This document shows, piece after piece, positions 7,149 through 15,985 of a DNA stretch of 37,840 nucleotides. The stretch's first letter is position 1. The number at the start of each line of letters is the position of its first letter. A program made the translations under genes and the position numbers. The stretch comes from an uncultured Massilimicrobiota sp. (GTDB lineage Bacteria > Bacillota_I > Bacilli_A > Erysipelotrichales > Coprobacillaceae): NCBI GenBank assembly GCA_944325245.1, contig CALUZM010000017.1, forward strand, positions 1-37,840, read 5' to 3'. A model generated the notes under the pieces. The model was not told the DNA's origin and searched no databases. It was given only the letters and a program-made list of their open reading frames with translations.

Positions 7149-7679
7149 ATGAGTAAAAATTTAATTGTTTATTTTTCAAGAAGTGGTGAGAACTATGTGA
7201 ATGGACAGGTTGTTTCTTTGGAAAAAGGAAATACTGAAGTCGTTGCAGAAATGATTCATTCATGTATTGAAAGTACCTTGTTTCAAGTGGAAACGATCCA
7301 TGAATATCCTCAAGATTATCATCAATGTACACAAGAAGCGAAAAAAGAATTGGAAAATAATGAAAGACCCAAAATATTGGATTATGTTCATCAGTTTAAG
7401 GATTATGATCATATTTTTCTCTGTTATCCTAATTGGTGGTCAACCATGCCAATGGCTATGTTTACATTTTTAGAAAGTCATCAGACAGAGCATAAACATA
7501 TTTATCCACTTTGTACGCATGAAGGAAGTAGAATGGGACATAGTGTGGAAGATATTCAAAAATTATGTCCACAGGCGATTATTCATCAGCCTTTAGCGAT
7601 AAGAGGCAGTCAGGTGAAACATGCAAAAGGGCAAATTGAAAAATGGTTAAAAGATCAAAATTTTGAAATTCAAATATAA
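7149..7679 (+). CDS. Flavodoxin family protein
   Basis: A 176-residue single-domain flavodoxin. LIVYFSRSGENY at residues 5-16 is the FMN phosphate loop, DHIFLCYPNWWSTMPMAM at about 92-109 is the second flavin-stacking segment, and HEGSRMGHSVEDIQKLCP fits the third. It should bind FMN in the cytoplasm and shuttle electrons, probably to the downstream SDR/AKR/ADH-type enzymes or as a small quinone reductase. It is the intact counterpart of the broken flavodoxin at 3014 and shares the same predicted LysR control. AGAGGTGA precedes the ATG; the SDR gene follows after 20 bp. Confidence 0.9.
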   Translation: MSKNLIVYFSRSGENYVNGQVVSLEKGNTEVVAEMIHSCIESTLFQVETIHEYPQDYHQCTQEAKKELENNERPKILDYVHQFKDYDHIFLCYPNWWSTMPMAMFTFLESHQTEHKHIYPLCTHEGSRMGHSVEDIQKLCPQAIIHQPLAIRGSQVKHAKGQIEKWLKDQNFEIQI

Positions 7680-7699
7680 GAGAAAAGGAGCGATAAAAT

Positions 7700-8530
7700 A
7701 TGAAAGAAGTTATGATTGTGACTGGAGCTGGTCAAATTAGTATGGCGATTGCCAGAAGAGTAGGTTATGGAAAGAAAATTGTGATGGGTGATAAGAATAT
7801 TCAAAATGCGAATGCGATTGCCAAAACAATGAATGATGCAGGATATGATGTGGTACCATTTGAAATGGATTTATCTTCTCGAGAATCTATTTTAAAGATG
7901 ATTGAAGAAGCTAAAAAATATGGACCTATCACAATGATGGTCAATGGTGCAGGAGTATCTCCAAGTCAGGCACCTATTGAAACGATTTTACATGTCGATT
8001 TATATGGAACAGCTGTATTGTTAGAAGAAGTTGGAAAGGTTATTGAACCAGGTGGAGTAGGTGTGACAATTTCAAGTCAATCAGGATTTAGAATGAAACA
8101 ATTAACACCACAAGAAGATGAGCAACTGGCTTGTACACCAACAGAAGAGTTGTTGAATATTGATTTATTAAAAGTGGAAAATATTCGAGATACTTTACAT
8201 GCTTATCAACTTGCAAAACGTTGTAATGAAAAAAGAGTTATGGCTGAATCAGTGAAGTGGGGAGAAAAGAAAGCACGTATTAATGCCATTGCCCCAGGGA
8301 TTGTGGTCACACCATTAGCTATTGATGAATTCAATGGGCCTAGAGGAGATTTCTATAAGAACATGTTTGCTTCTTGTCCAGCAGGTAGACCAGGAACAGC
8401 CGATGAAATTGCGAATGTTGCAGAATTGTTGATGAGTGATCGTGGAGCATTTATTACGGGATCAACATTCCTGATTGATGGCGGAGCAACTGCTTCATAC
8501 TATTATGGCCCATTAAAACCACAACAATAA
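7700..8530 (+). CDS. Short-chain dehydrogenase/reductase (SDR)
   Basis: A 276-residue Rossmann-fold oxidoreductase. The cofactor loop is VTGAGQISMAIARRVG near residue 8, a variant of TGxxxGIG; NGAGVSPS is the NNAG-like motif; the catalytic YxxxK is YQLAK at residues 169-173. The C-terminal APGIVVTPLA and GSTFLIDGGAT are standard SDR signatures. The acidic residue after the second strand (VMGDK) suggests NAD(H) preference. It lies 20 bp after the flavodoxin and 30 bp before the broken aldo/keto reductase, clearly one operon. The substrate is not identifiable. Confidence 0.92.
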   Translation: MKEVMIVTGAGQISMAIARRVGYGKKIVMGDKNIQNANAIAKTMNDAGYDVVPFEMDLSSRESILKMIEEAKKYGPITMMVNGAGVSPSQAPIETILHVDLYGTAVLLEEVGKVIEPGGVGVTISSQSGFRMKQLTPQEDEQLACTPTEELLNIDLLKVENIRDTLHAYQLAKRCNEKRVMAESVKWGEKKARINAIAPGIVVTPLAIDEFNGPRGDFYKNMFASCPAGRPGTADEIANVAELLMSDRGAFITGSTFLIDGGATASYYYGPLKPQQ

Positions 8531-8560
8531 TCTCATATGTAAGTGGAAAGGAAGAGACAA

Positions 8561-9421
8561 ATGGAATATAAAACATTAAATAATGGCGTAATTATGCCTG
8601 TGCTTGGTTTTGGTGTCTATCAAATTAAAAAAGAAGAATGTGAACAAAAAGTTATTGAAGCCATTCAATCAGGTTATCGTTAAATTGATACTGCAGCTAT
8701 TTATATGAATGAAATTGAAGTGGGAAAAGCTATTCAAAATTGTGGTGTCAATAGAGAAGATTTATTTATCACAACAAAATTATGGGTACAGGATGCTGGC
8801 TATGAAAAGTCTCAAAAAGCGATTGATGCTGCTTTACAAAGATTGCAATTGGATTATATAGATTTACTTTTGATTCATGAACCTATGGGAGATATTTATG
8901 GACAATGGAAAGCCATGGAAGAAGCTTACCATGCAGGAAACGTGAGAGCATTAGATGTAAGTAATATGTATGCTGCTCGTTTGATGGATTTTTTGATGCA
9001 TGTCAATGTCAAACCTGTCATTAATCAAATTCGCACCAATCCTTATTTTCAACATCAGGATACAAAACAATTTATGGATCAGTATGATATTGTTCATGAG
9101 GCACATTCTCCATTTAGTCAGGGAAATCATCAGTTGTTTGAAAATGAAATCTTATTAAAGATAGCTAGTAAGCATCATAAAAGTGTCGGACAAATTATAT
9201 TGCGCTGGTTAATCCAACGTGGCATTGTGACTTTAACACGTACAACACATTTATTTAGAATGAAAGAAAATATGGATATTTTTGATTTCTGTTTAACTGA
9301 TGAAGATATGCATCAGATATCTTTATTGGATGATCCTCAGGGAAATACATTTGATAACAGAAATCCTAACGTTGTGAAAAGAATTTGTTTGAATCGATAT
9401 CATTATGATGAAGAAAAATAA
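8561..9421 (+). pseudogene. Aldo/keto reductase with an in-frame TAA
   Basis: The gene begins at ATG 8561 after AAAGGAAGAG with MEYKTLNNGVIMPVLGFGVY. Codon 41 (8681-8683) is TAA inside GYR-stop-IDTAAIYMNE, where the family has GYRLIDTA, so TTA to TAA is the simplest origin. The frame then runs undisturbed to 9421. Catalytic residues survive: Asp in IDTA, Tyr in IYMNE, Lys in TTKLW and His in LLIHEP. The only ATG after the stop, at 8708, would lack the first strands and the Asp/Tyr, so a restart product would not be active. Otherwise a normal 286-codon reductase of the 2,5-diketogluconate reductase type. Confidence 0.88.
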
Positions 9422-9440
9422 AGAAAGCGAGGGAATAATA

Positions 9441-10622
9441 ATGAATGATTTTCAATTTCAAAATACGACAAAGGTTTATTTTGGAAAGAACCAATTACAT
9501 CATCTTCATGAAGAAGTATTGAAATATGGCGATAAGGTTCTTGTTGCTCATGGAGGAGAATTTATTCAAAATTCACCACTATATTCAAATGTTTTAGATG
9601 AATTGAAATCTCATGGTATTACAGTTTATGAGTTAGGAGCAGTGGAACCCAATCCAAGACATACAACAGTGAATAGAGGTGCTGCCTTATGTAAAGAACA
9701 TGGCATTCAAACAACTCTAGCCATAGGAGGAGGTTCAACAATCGATTGTTGTAAAGCTATTGCAGCAACAGCATTATCAAAAACAGATAATATTTGGGAT
9801 TTGGTTGAAGGAAAAGTTGAATGGAAAGATGCCTTGGCTGTGATTGCTATGCCAACAATTGCTTCGACTGGTAGTGAGATGGATAAATCTTGTGTGATTG
9901 CCAATGAAGATATCAAGGTCAAAAGTGGAATCAATGGAGAAGCGATTAGACCAAAAGCAGCATTCCTAGATCCAACAAATACCTTTACAGTTCCAGCAAG
10001 ACAGACAGCTTGTGGTGGTTTTGATATTATGGCTCATTTCTTTGATATGAATTATTTTGTTAATGCACCTAAATATCCATTACAGTTCAATGTTGTCGAA
10101 ACGCTTTTAAAAACTGTTCGAACACAACTGCCTATTGCTATTAAAGAACCTGAAAATTATGAGACTCGAGCAACCATGTTATGGGCTGCCAGCTAGGCAT
10201 TAAATAGTTTCTGTACGTCTGGATTTAAGACACAGGCTTCTTTACATGCATTAGAACAATTCTCATCATCATATGATTTGATACATGGATTAGGTTTAGC
10301 AATTTTAGCACCAAAATGGATGAAATATTTATTAGATCGAGATGATAGTGTTGCTGAAGATTTTGCTAGATTTGGTAAAAACGTTATGGGTGTTGAACCA
10401 AGTGGAGATGTCAAAGTTGATGCCTATCAGGTCATTGATGCTCTGCAGGCATTTATTAAAGATGAATTACATTTACCAGTTCATTTATCAGAACTTGGTT
10501 TAGATGATCAAAAATTTGATGAAATGAAAGTCAAAGCTTGTTATGGAAAAGAGTCTTTACCAAATGCTTATCGTCCATTGACACAGGAAGATTGTCTCAA
10601 TATTTATAAGATGTGTTTATAG
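9441..10622 (+). pseudogene. Iron-containing alcohol dehydrogenase with an in-frame TAG
   Basis: The start is ATG 9441 (MNDFQFQNTTKVYFGK) after GCGAGGG. Codon 252 (10194-10196) is TAG in WAAS-stop-ALNS, where butanol-dehydrogenase-like proteins carry Leu; TTG or TTA changed by one or two bases would give it. The rest continues in frame to 10622 for a total near 393 codons. The NAD-binding GGGSTIDCCKA and the metal ligands Asp195/His199 (FDIMAH) lie before the stop; His270 and His282 (DLIHGLGLAI) lie after it, so the truncated protein cannot hold iron. It is the last gene of the operon and is followed by a good terminator. Confidence 0.88.
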
Positions 10623-10648
10623 AAGATGTTGTGGCATCTTCTTTTTTT
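10621..10648 (+). terminator. Terminator of second redox operon
   Basis: AGAAGATG (10621-10628) pairs perfectly with CATCTTCT (10635-10642) across a 6-nt loop and is followed by a T run. It overlaps the stop codon. Confidence 0.88.
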
Positions 10649-10785
10649 CATAATATGAAATATGTTAAAATAAAGTTGCAATCTTAAAAAAAGAAAAATG
10701 CAACCATCTGTTGACAAAAAACAACTTCATGTTGGTGGTATATAGGAATTGTTTTCGCTATGATAAAACCAAGGAAGGTGAAAAT

Positions 10786-11694
10786 ATGAATTTTGGAGAA
10801 AAATTACAATATTTAAGAAAAGAAAGAGGTTTATCTCAAGAAGAACTTGCTGGAATGCTTCATGTGTCTAGACAGGCAGTGAGTAAATGGGAATCACAGG
10901 GAAGTTATCCAGAAATGGAAAAATTGATACTGATCAGTGATTTGTTTCAGGTGAGTTTAGATTATTTAATAAAAGATCAAACGACTCCTCAATCATATGA
11001 GAAAAACTATGATTATGTTTCAGAACATCAAATTGAAACATATATGCAATTCAAAAAGAAATTTGCTTTATATATGGCTTGTTTGATTGCATTTATTGTT
11101 TTAGGTTTAATCATTCCTATTTTATGTACAGATACAGCTTATGAAACATTGAGTGGATTTGGCTTTTTATTGGTAGTAGGTATTGGTGTCTTTGGACTTA
11201 TTATGACTGGTCTTTCAACAAAACAGTATCAAGATATAGAAAACAAAGAAATGAAAATGAGCTATTCTCTTTCGCAGCAACTACAAAATCAATATCAACA
11301 TTTTCATTCACGTTTTGTAGTAGCTATGGCTTCAGGAGTTTTGATTATTATTTTATCTTTAGCGATTGTTGCGTTATTGAGTGAACTTCACATACCTTAT
11401 CCTCAACTGATTACAGCACAGTTTATCTTGTGTGTGAGTCTGGCTGTTTTTCTCTTTATCTATTATGGAATTTTGGAGGATATGTATAAATTCTTACTTG
11501 ATAATTCATCGTATATCAAAGAAAAAGAAAAGGAAAAAGAAAATGAAAGTATTTATGCTATAACAATGCCTTTGGCGGCGATGATTTATTTGATTATGGG
11601 GTTTACACAAAACTGGTGGCATCCAGGATGGGTTATTTTTCCAATTACTGTTTTTATCTCAATGGCTATTGCACAATGGCGTCAAAAGCAATAA
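10786..11694 (+). CDS. XRE-family regulator with a C-terminal multi-pass membrane domain
   Basis: A 302-residue protein. Residues 1-65 are a lambda-repressor-like HTH (EKLQYLRKERGLSQEELA, then VSRQAVSKWESQGSYPEMEK). After a short linker come about six hydrophobic helices near residues 92-112, 121-142, 176-197, 207-228, 255-275 and 280-297, so the DNA-binding domain would hang in the cytoplasm from the membrane. Such XRE-membrane fusions are common in Firmicutes and usually control their own or neighbouring genes. The start at 10786 is preceded by AAGGAAGG; an upstream in-frame start at 10711 lacks a ribosome binding site. It stands alone after a terminator, and pepF follows by 50 bp. Confidence 0.88.
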   Translation: MNFGEKLQYLRKERGLSQEELAGMLHVSRQAVSKWESQGSYPEMEKLILISDLFQVSLDYLIKDQTTPQSYEKNYDYVSEHQIETYMQFKKKFALYMACLIAFIVLGLIIPILCTDTAYETLSGFGFLLVVGIGVFGLIMTGLSTKQYQDIENKEMKMSYSLSQQLQNQYQHFHSRFVVAMASGVLIIILSLAIVALLSELHIPYPQLITAQFILCVSLAVFLFIYYGILEDMYKFLLDNSSYIKEKEKEKENESIYAITMPLAAMIYLIMGFTQNWWHPGWVIFPITVFISMAIAQWRQKQ

Positions 11695-11744
11695 GCGTGT
11701 AAAAAGAAGAAAATAAGTATATAATAAGAACAAGGAGGTTTTTT

Positions 11745-13490
11745 ATGGAAAAATGTTGGGATTTAAATCAGTTATATTTATCTTTTGATGATCCACAATT
11801 CTCAAAGGATATAAAGACTTTAGAAAAAAGACTAGAAGATATGAAAAGCATTCCTTGTCAGGATGTTCACGAAGACAATCTAAAGTCATATTTAGAACAA
11901 TTCAATCAATTTCAGGATCTGGTAGAAAAAATATATGCTTTTATATCATTAACGATGAGTAGTGATACAACAAATCAGGATGCTTTAAAATATTCATCTG
12001 TTATTGAAACTCTTTTAGCAAGTTTTGCTGATACACAAGCCAGAATTGATCGTTGGATTGGACAGTTTGATTTGAGTCAGATTCAAGATTCCTATATTCA
12101 GGAACATATGTATGTTTTACAAGAAATTCAGGAAAACAATCATCATCTCTTAAGTGATGAAGGAGAGAAAGTCTTGGCACAAATGAAAACAACGGGATCA
12201 AGTGCCTGGCTGAAATATAAAGATCAGTTGATCTCATCTATGAAAGTGTCAATGGATGGAAAAGATTACCCATTAACAGAAGTGTTGAATATGGCTTATT
12301 CAAAGGATAAAGATGTCAGAAAAAAAGCTTACGAAGCAGAACTGGCAGCCTACAGTCAAGTTGAACAGGGTGTGGCCAGTGCTTTGAATGCTATTAAAGG
12401 TGAAGCCATAACAGTAACACAATTAAGAGGTTATGATTCTGTTTTACAGCGTACTTTAATAGATTCAAGAATGTCACAAAAAACATTGGATGTTTTGCTG
12501 GAAACAATGAAAAAAGCATTACCAATTTTTGAAAGATATTATCGTTTAAAAGCGGAACACTTAGGTTACTTTCAGGGATTACCATGGTATGAACTGTATG
12601 CTCCAGTGGTGGAAAGTCATGAATCTTATCCTTTTGAAAAAGGCAGTCAGTTTGTGATAGAGCAGTTTTATAGTTTTTCCAAACATTTAGGTGATTATGC
12701 TAAAAAAGCAGTTGAACAACATTGGATTGATATTTATCCAAGAGTAGGCAAAGTTGGTGGTGCATTCTGCCATAATTTACATTGTATTGGGGAAAGTCGC
12801 TTTTTATTGAATTATGGCAATGAATTTGGTGATACCGTGACTTTGGGGCATGAACTCGGTCATGGTTTTCATGGAGAATGCTTGAATCAACAAACAGCTT
12901 TAAATGCAGATTATCCAATGCCTATTGCTGAAACAGCTTCAACATTTTGTGAAACTATTATTAAAAATGCAGCTTTAAAATCAGCTGATTCAACACAAAA
13001 GCTCTTTATTTTAGAAAATGAACTTTGTGATTGCGCACAAGTTATTGTTGATATTTATTCTCGTTTTCTATTTGAAAGTCGTCTGATTGAAAGACGACAA
13101 AAAGGACCTTTAAGCGTTGAAGAAATCAAAGATTTGATGCTTGAAGCTCAAAAGGAAGCTTATGGACAAGGATTGGATCATCGTTATTTACATCCTTATA
13201 TGTGGACATGGAAGCCACATTATTATGAGGCAGATTATGCTTTCTATAATTTCCCTTATGCATTTGGTCTTTTATTGGCGAAAGGATTATATGCTTTATA
13301 TCAACAACAAGGACCATCTTTTAGTGAGATTTATGAAAAGTTTTTATCATTAACAGGACAGATGAGTTTAGAAGATGTTGGAAAAAGCGTTGGTATTGAT
13401 TTACAAGATGCTCATTTCTGGCAAAATTCAATAGACATGATAAAAGATGATATTGATTTGTTTGAAGAGTTATTAAAACAAAATTCATAA
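11745..13490 (+). CDS. pepF: Oligoendopeptidase F (M3B metallopeptidase)
   Basis: A 581-residue cytoplasmic zinc endopeptidase that degrades short peptides. The zinc motif HELGH is at residues 369-373 and the third ligand Glu lies in PIAETAST near 395. The N-terminal helical domain and the C-terminal YHLHPYMW-like region (RYLHPYMWTWKPHYY) with YNFPYAFG are typical of the family and the length is normal. AAGGAGG precedes the ATG and a TATAAT at 11720-11725 may be its -10, so it may be transcribed separately from the XRE gene. It is followed by a strong terminator. Confidence 0.95.
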   Translation: MEKCWDLNQLYLSFDDPQFSKDIKTLEKRLEDMKSIPCQDVHEDNLKSYLEQFNQFQDLVEKIYAFISLTMSSDTTNQDALKYSSVIETLLASFADTQARIDRWIGQFDLSQIQDSYIQEHMYVLQEIQENNHHLLSDEGEKVLAQMKTTGSSAWLKYKDQLISSMKVSMDGKDYPLTEVLNMAYSKDKDVRKKAYEAELAAYSQVEQGVASALNAIKGEAITVTQLRGYDSVLQRTLIDSRMSQKTLDVLLETMKKALPIFERYYRLKAEHLGYFQGLPWYELYAPVVESHESYPFEKGSQFVIEQFYSFSKHLGDYAKKAVEQHWIDIYPRVGKVGGAFCHNLHCIGESRFLLNYGNEFGDTVTLGHELGHGFHGECLNQQTALNADYPMPIAETASTFCETIIKNAALKSADSTQKLFILENELCDCAQVIVDIYSRFLFESRLIERRQKGPLSVEEIKDLMLEAQKEAYGQGLDHRYLHPYMWTWKPHYYEADYAFYNFPYAFGLLLAKGLYALYQQQGPSFSEIYEKFLSLTGQMSLEDVGKSVGIDLQDAHFWQNSIDMIKDDIDLFEELLKQNS

Positions 13491-13496
13491 TGATGG

Positions 13497-13533
13497 AGAG
13501 TTCCAAACATTCATATGTTTTGGGACTTTTTTT
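13497..13533 (+). terminator. Terminator of pepF
   Basis: AGTTCCAAACAT (13499-13510) pairs with ATGTTTTGGGACT with one bulge and is followed by a run of seven T. Confidence 0.85.
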
Positions 13534-13557
13534 AATGATAAGGGTCAGATAAAACTA

Positions 13558-13586
13558 TTGACTTCACTATAGTTTGGATGTATATT
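13558..13586 (+). promoter_or_regulatory. Promoter of marR-MATE operon
   Basis: TTGACT (13558-13563), a 17-bp spacer and TATATT (13581-13586) are close to the sigma-A consensus. Confidence 0.8.
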
Positions 13587-13615
13587 GTTTATGTGTAAAT
13601 GATATACATGTAAAC
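13587..13615 (+). promoter_or_regulatory. Candidate MarR operator
   Basis: GTTTATGTGTA (13587-13597) and TACATGTAAAC (13605-13615) form an inverted repeat matching at 9 of 11 positions around 7 bp. It begins directly after the -10 and covers the transcription start, a typical place for repression by the MarR protein encoded just downstream. Confidence 0.6.
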
Positions 13616-13629
13616 TAAAAGGAGGGTGT

Positions 13630-14064
13630 ATGAAAACGAACATAGAAACAATGTTAGAATATTTTATTCAAATTAGAAAATGTTATGCAAATATTTTGAA
13701 TAAAAGACTTAAAGATATAAAATTATCACCTAATGAAATTAATATTCTTATTTTACTTTCTAATAATCCTACAATTACCACAAGCAGCCAGTTGAATGTT
13801 TTGCTGGGAGTTTCTAAAGGATTGATTAGCAGAAGTATAGATAGTCTCATGAAAAAAGGATGGATTCGATGTGAAAATGATGTCTCTGATAGGCGTGTTT
13901 TGCATATTTATTTAACATCAGAATCATCTGAAGTGATTAAGGTTTTAAAGTCAGAGATTCAAAAGATTAATCATGATGTTCTAGCAGATATTAGTGAAGA
14001 AGAGATGAAGGCTATGGAAATGACGATGTCAAAAATTATTCAACGTTTTAAAGAAAATCAATAG
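13630..14064 (+). CDS. MarR-family transcriptional regulator
   Basis: A 144-residue winged-helix protein. SPNEINILILLSNNP and SSQLNVLLGVSKGLISRSID form the helix-turn-helix, DVSDRRVLHIYLT is the wing with the conserved D-x-R-R, and dimerisation helices lie at both ends. GGAGGG precedes the ATG. It is 16 bp upstream of a MATE exporter and has a palindrome over its own start site, so the usual reading is autorepression with relief by a compound exported by the pump. The ligand is unknown. Confidence 0.92.
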   Translation: MKTNIETMLEYFIQIRKCYANILNKRLKDIKLSPNEINILILLSNNPTITTSSQLNVLLGVSKGLISRSIDSLMKKGWIRCENDVSDRRVLHIYLTSESSEVIKVLKSEIQKINHDVLADISEEEMKAMEMTMSKIIQRFKENQ

Positions 14065-14080
14065 AAAGGGTGGTTTGATT

Positions 14081-15481
14081 ATGAAATTGAAAATGTCACA
14101 GGAAGTCGATTTGGGAAAAGAACCTGTCGGACATTTACTGTTTATTTTGGCAGTACCAGCCATTACATCACAGGTTGTCAATGCATTATATAATATGGTT
14201 GATCGTATGTATATTGGACATATTCCAGAAATTGGTTCAACAGCTTTAACAGGCGTAGGTGTATGTTTTCCTCTTATTATGATTATTTCAGCTTTTGCTT
14301 ACTTGTTTGGTATGGGTGGAGCACCACGTGCCAGTATTTTCATGGGTAAAAAAGATAATGATACTGCAGAAAAAATCTTAGGAAACTGTACCACATCATT
14401 AATAATCATTGCAGTGTTATTAACAGTTTTGGTTTTATTATTTCAAGAACCTTTATTATACCTTTTTGGAGCGAGCACAAATACAATTGGTTATGCTATG
14501 GATTATATGACAATTTATGCCATAGGGACAATCTTTGTTCAATTGACACTAGGGTTGAATGCTTTTATATCTGCACAAGGGTTTTCTAAAATCAGTATGT
14601 TAACCGTTGTCATTGGTGCTGTCACAAACATTATTTTAGATCCTATTTTCATTTTTGGATTCAATATGGGTGTTCAAGGTGCAGCTATCGCAACAGTTTT
14701 ATCACAGGCCTTAAGTGCCATCTGGGCATTCTGGTTCCTATCAGGAAAAAACACAACTTTGAAATTAAAAAGAAAAAACTTGAAAATTGATTTTCATATT
14801 TTACTTCCATGTATTGCTTTAGGAGTCGCTCCTTTTGCTATGCAGGCTACTGAAAGTGTTTTGGTATTATGCTTTAACTCATCATTATTAAAATATGGTG
14901 GAGATTTGGCTGTTGGGGCTATGACAATTTTATCAAGTGTTATGCAATTTGCGATGCTGCCATTACAAGGTTTAACACAAGGTGGACAACCTATTATTAG
15001 TTATAACTATGGTGCTAATCAGGGAGAACGTGTTCAAAAGGCATTTAAACTTCAAACAATTTCATGTTTTTCATATTCATCTTTATTATGGTTATTGATT
15101 ATGCTAGTACCAGGTTTATTTGTTGCTATTTTTACAAGTGATCCACAATTAACTGAAATCACAATCTGGGCATTAAGAATTTATATGGCAGGTGTTTTAT
15201 TGATGGGTATTCAAATCTCATGTCAACAGACATTTATTGCTTTTGGAAATTCAAAGAAGAGTGCTTTTTTGGCAGTCTTTAGAAAGATTCTTGTTTTGAT
15301 TCCATTGATTTATATTTTACCAATGTTGATATCTGATCAGGTTTTTGCAGTCTTTTTGGCAGAGCCTATTGCGGATACCATTGCTGTTTTGACAACTTCA
15401 ACAATGTTCTACTTTGAAATGAAAAATAAAATGAAAGAAATGCAATTAAATCATAAGGCAGAAAAGTCATATGATGATTGA
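14081..15481 (+). CDS. MATE-family efflux transporter
   Basis: A 466-residue membrane protein with about 12 transmembrane helices. Early signatures are GHLLFILAVPAITSQVVNAL and NMVDRMYIGHI; later QGFSKISMLTVVIGAVTNII and GLTQGGQPIISYNYGA are typical of the DinF/NorM-type MATE exporters that use Na+ or H+ gradients to extrude drugs. ATG 14081 follows AAAGGGTGG; a TTG at 14075 is in frame but less likely. It forms an operon with marR. The stop is TGA. A long perfect hairpin follows 22 bp later. Confidence 0.93.
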   Translation: MKLKMSQEVDLGKEPVGHLLFILAVPAITSQVVNALYNMVDRMYIGHIPEIGSTALTGVGVCFPLIMIISAFAYLFGMGGAPRASIFMGKKDNDTAEKILGNCTTSLIIIAVLLTVLVLLFQEPLLYLFGASTNTIGYAMDYMTIYAIGTIFVQLTLGLNAFISAQGFSKISMLTVVIGAVTNIILDPIFIFGFNMGVQGAAIATVLSQALSAIWAFWFLSGKNTTLKLKRKNLKIDFHILLPCIALGVAPFAMQATESVLVLCFNSSLLKYGGDLAVGAMTILSSVMQFAMLPLQGLTQGGQPIISYNYGANQGERVQKAFKLQTISCFSYSSLLWLLIMLVPGLFVAIFTSDPQLTEITIWALRIYMAGVLLMGIQISCQQTFIAFGNSKKSAFLAVFRKILVLIPLIYILPMLISDQVFAVFLAEPIADTIAVLTTSTMFYFEMKNKMKEMQLNHKAEKSYDD

Positions 15482-15503
15482 ACAGTTTAAAGATACTTTT
15501 GTT

Positions 15504-15552
15504 GATGAAGTGATGAGTGGCAGGAAGAAATCCTGCCACTCATCACTTCATC
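15504..15552. repeat. Perfect 22-bp inverted repeat with 5-nt loop
   Basis: The left arm (15504-15525) starts GATGAAGTGATGAG and ends GGCAGGA; the right arm (15531-15552) is its exact reverse complement, and the loop is AGAAA. The stem is richer in GC than its surroundings. There is no T run on either side, so it does not fit an intrinsic terminator. It may stop the MATE transcript in another way, protect its 3' end, or be a mobile repeat. Confidence 0.85.
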
Positions 15553-15985
15553 CGCATTTAAGGTCTCATGTGAACATTGCTCAATGGCTAAAATAACAGG
15601 GTTATTCAGGGAATGTAGAAACAATGGTATCTTTATAATATTGTTGGATTATTATGATCTGTTCTTTTCAATATGATATTTATGACTGCAGGATGCTATT
15701 CACATAGTTAGAAAAAAGTGGATTATGAACTTTAGGGCAATTTGAGATAAAATGGTGATTAATCAAGATAAAGAGAATTATATAGCTCAGTAGTTATTTG
15801 CCTCTGTGTAGATGTGAAATGATTTGGATGATAAAATGAGTTCAATTAAAGAATATCTAGAATAAGAATTGCTTTGATAAGTGATTCTTTTATTATGCTT
15901 TATAAGCATAATTGAATATGAAATATAAGTATTTGAAGTCATATATGGAGTGATATACAATAAAATTGAAAGTTGTGGTGACATT
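15553..15985. other. Gene-free stretch
   Basis: No supported gene. It contains stop-rich frames on both strands and an 8-bp palindrome TTATGCTT-TAT-AAGCATAA near 15893-15911. The phrase TATAGCTCAGTAGTT near 15780-15795 recalls a tRNA D-arm, but no cloverleaf forms around it. The promoter of the next gene presumably lies in the last 100 bp. Confidence 0.5.

Noticed and set aside
10711-10744. Consensus TTGACA before the XRE gene as a full promoter
   Set aside because: The nearest TATATA is 22 bp away and the TATGAT at 10759 has no matching -35, so no confident promoter could be set.
15780-15800. tRNA-like phrase TATAGCTCAGTAGTT
   Set aside because: No acceptor stem, anticodon arm or T-arm can be formed around it.
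15787-15984. Minus-strand ORF of 65 codons
   Set aside because: Low-complexity Ser/Ile/Tyr composition typical of AT-rich noncoding DNA, with no ribosome binding site.
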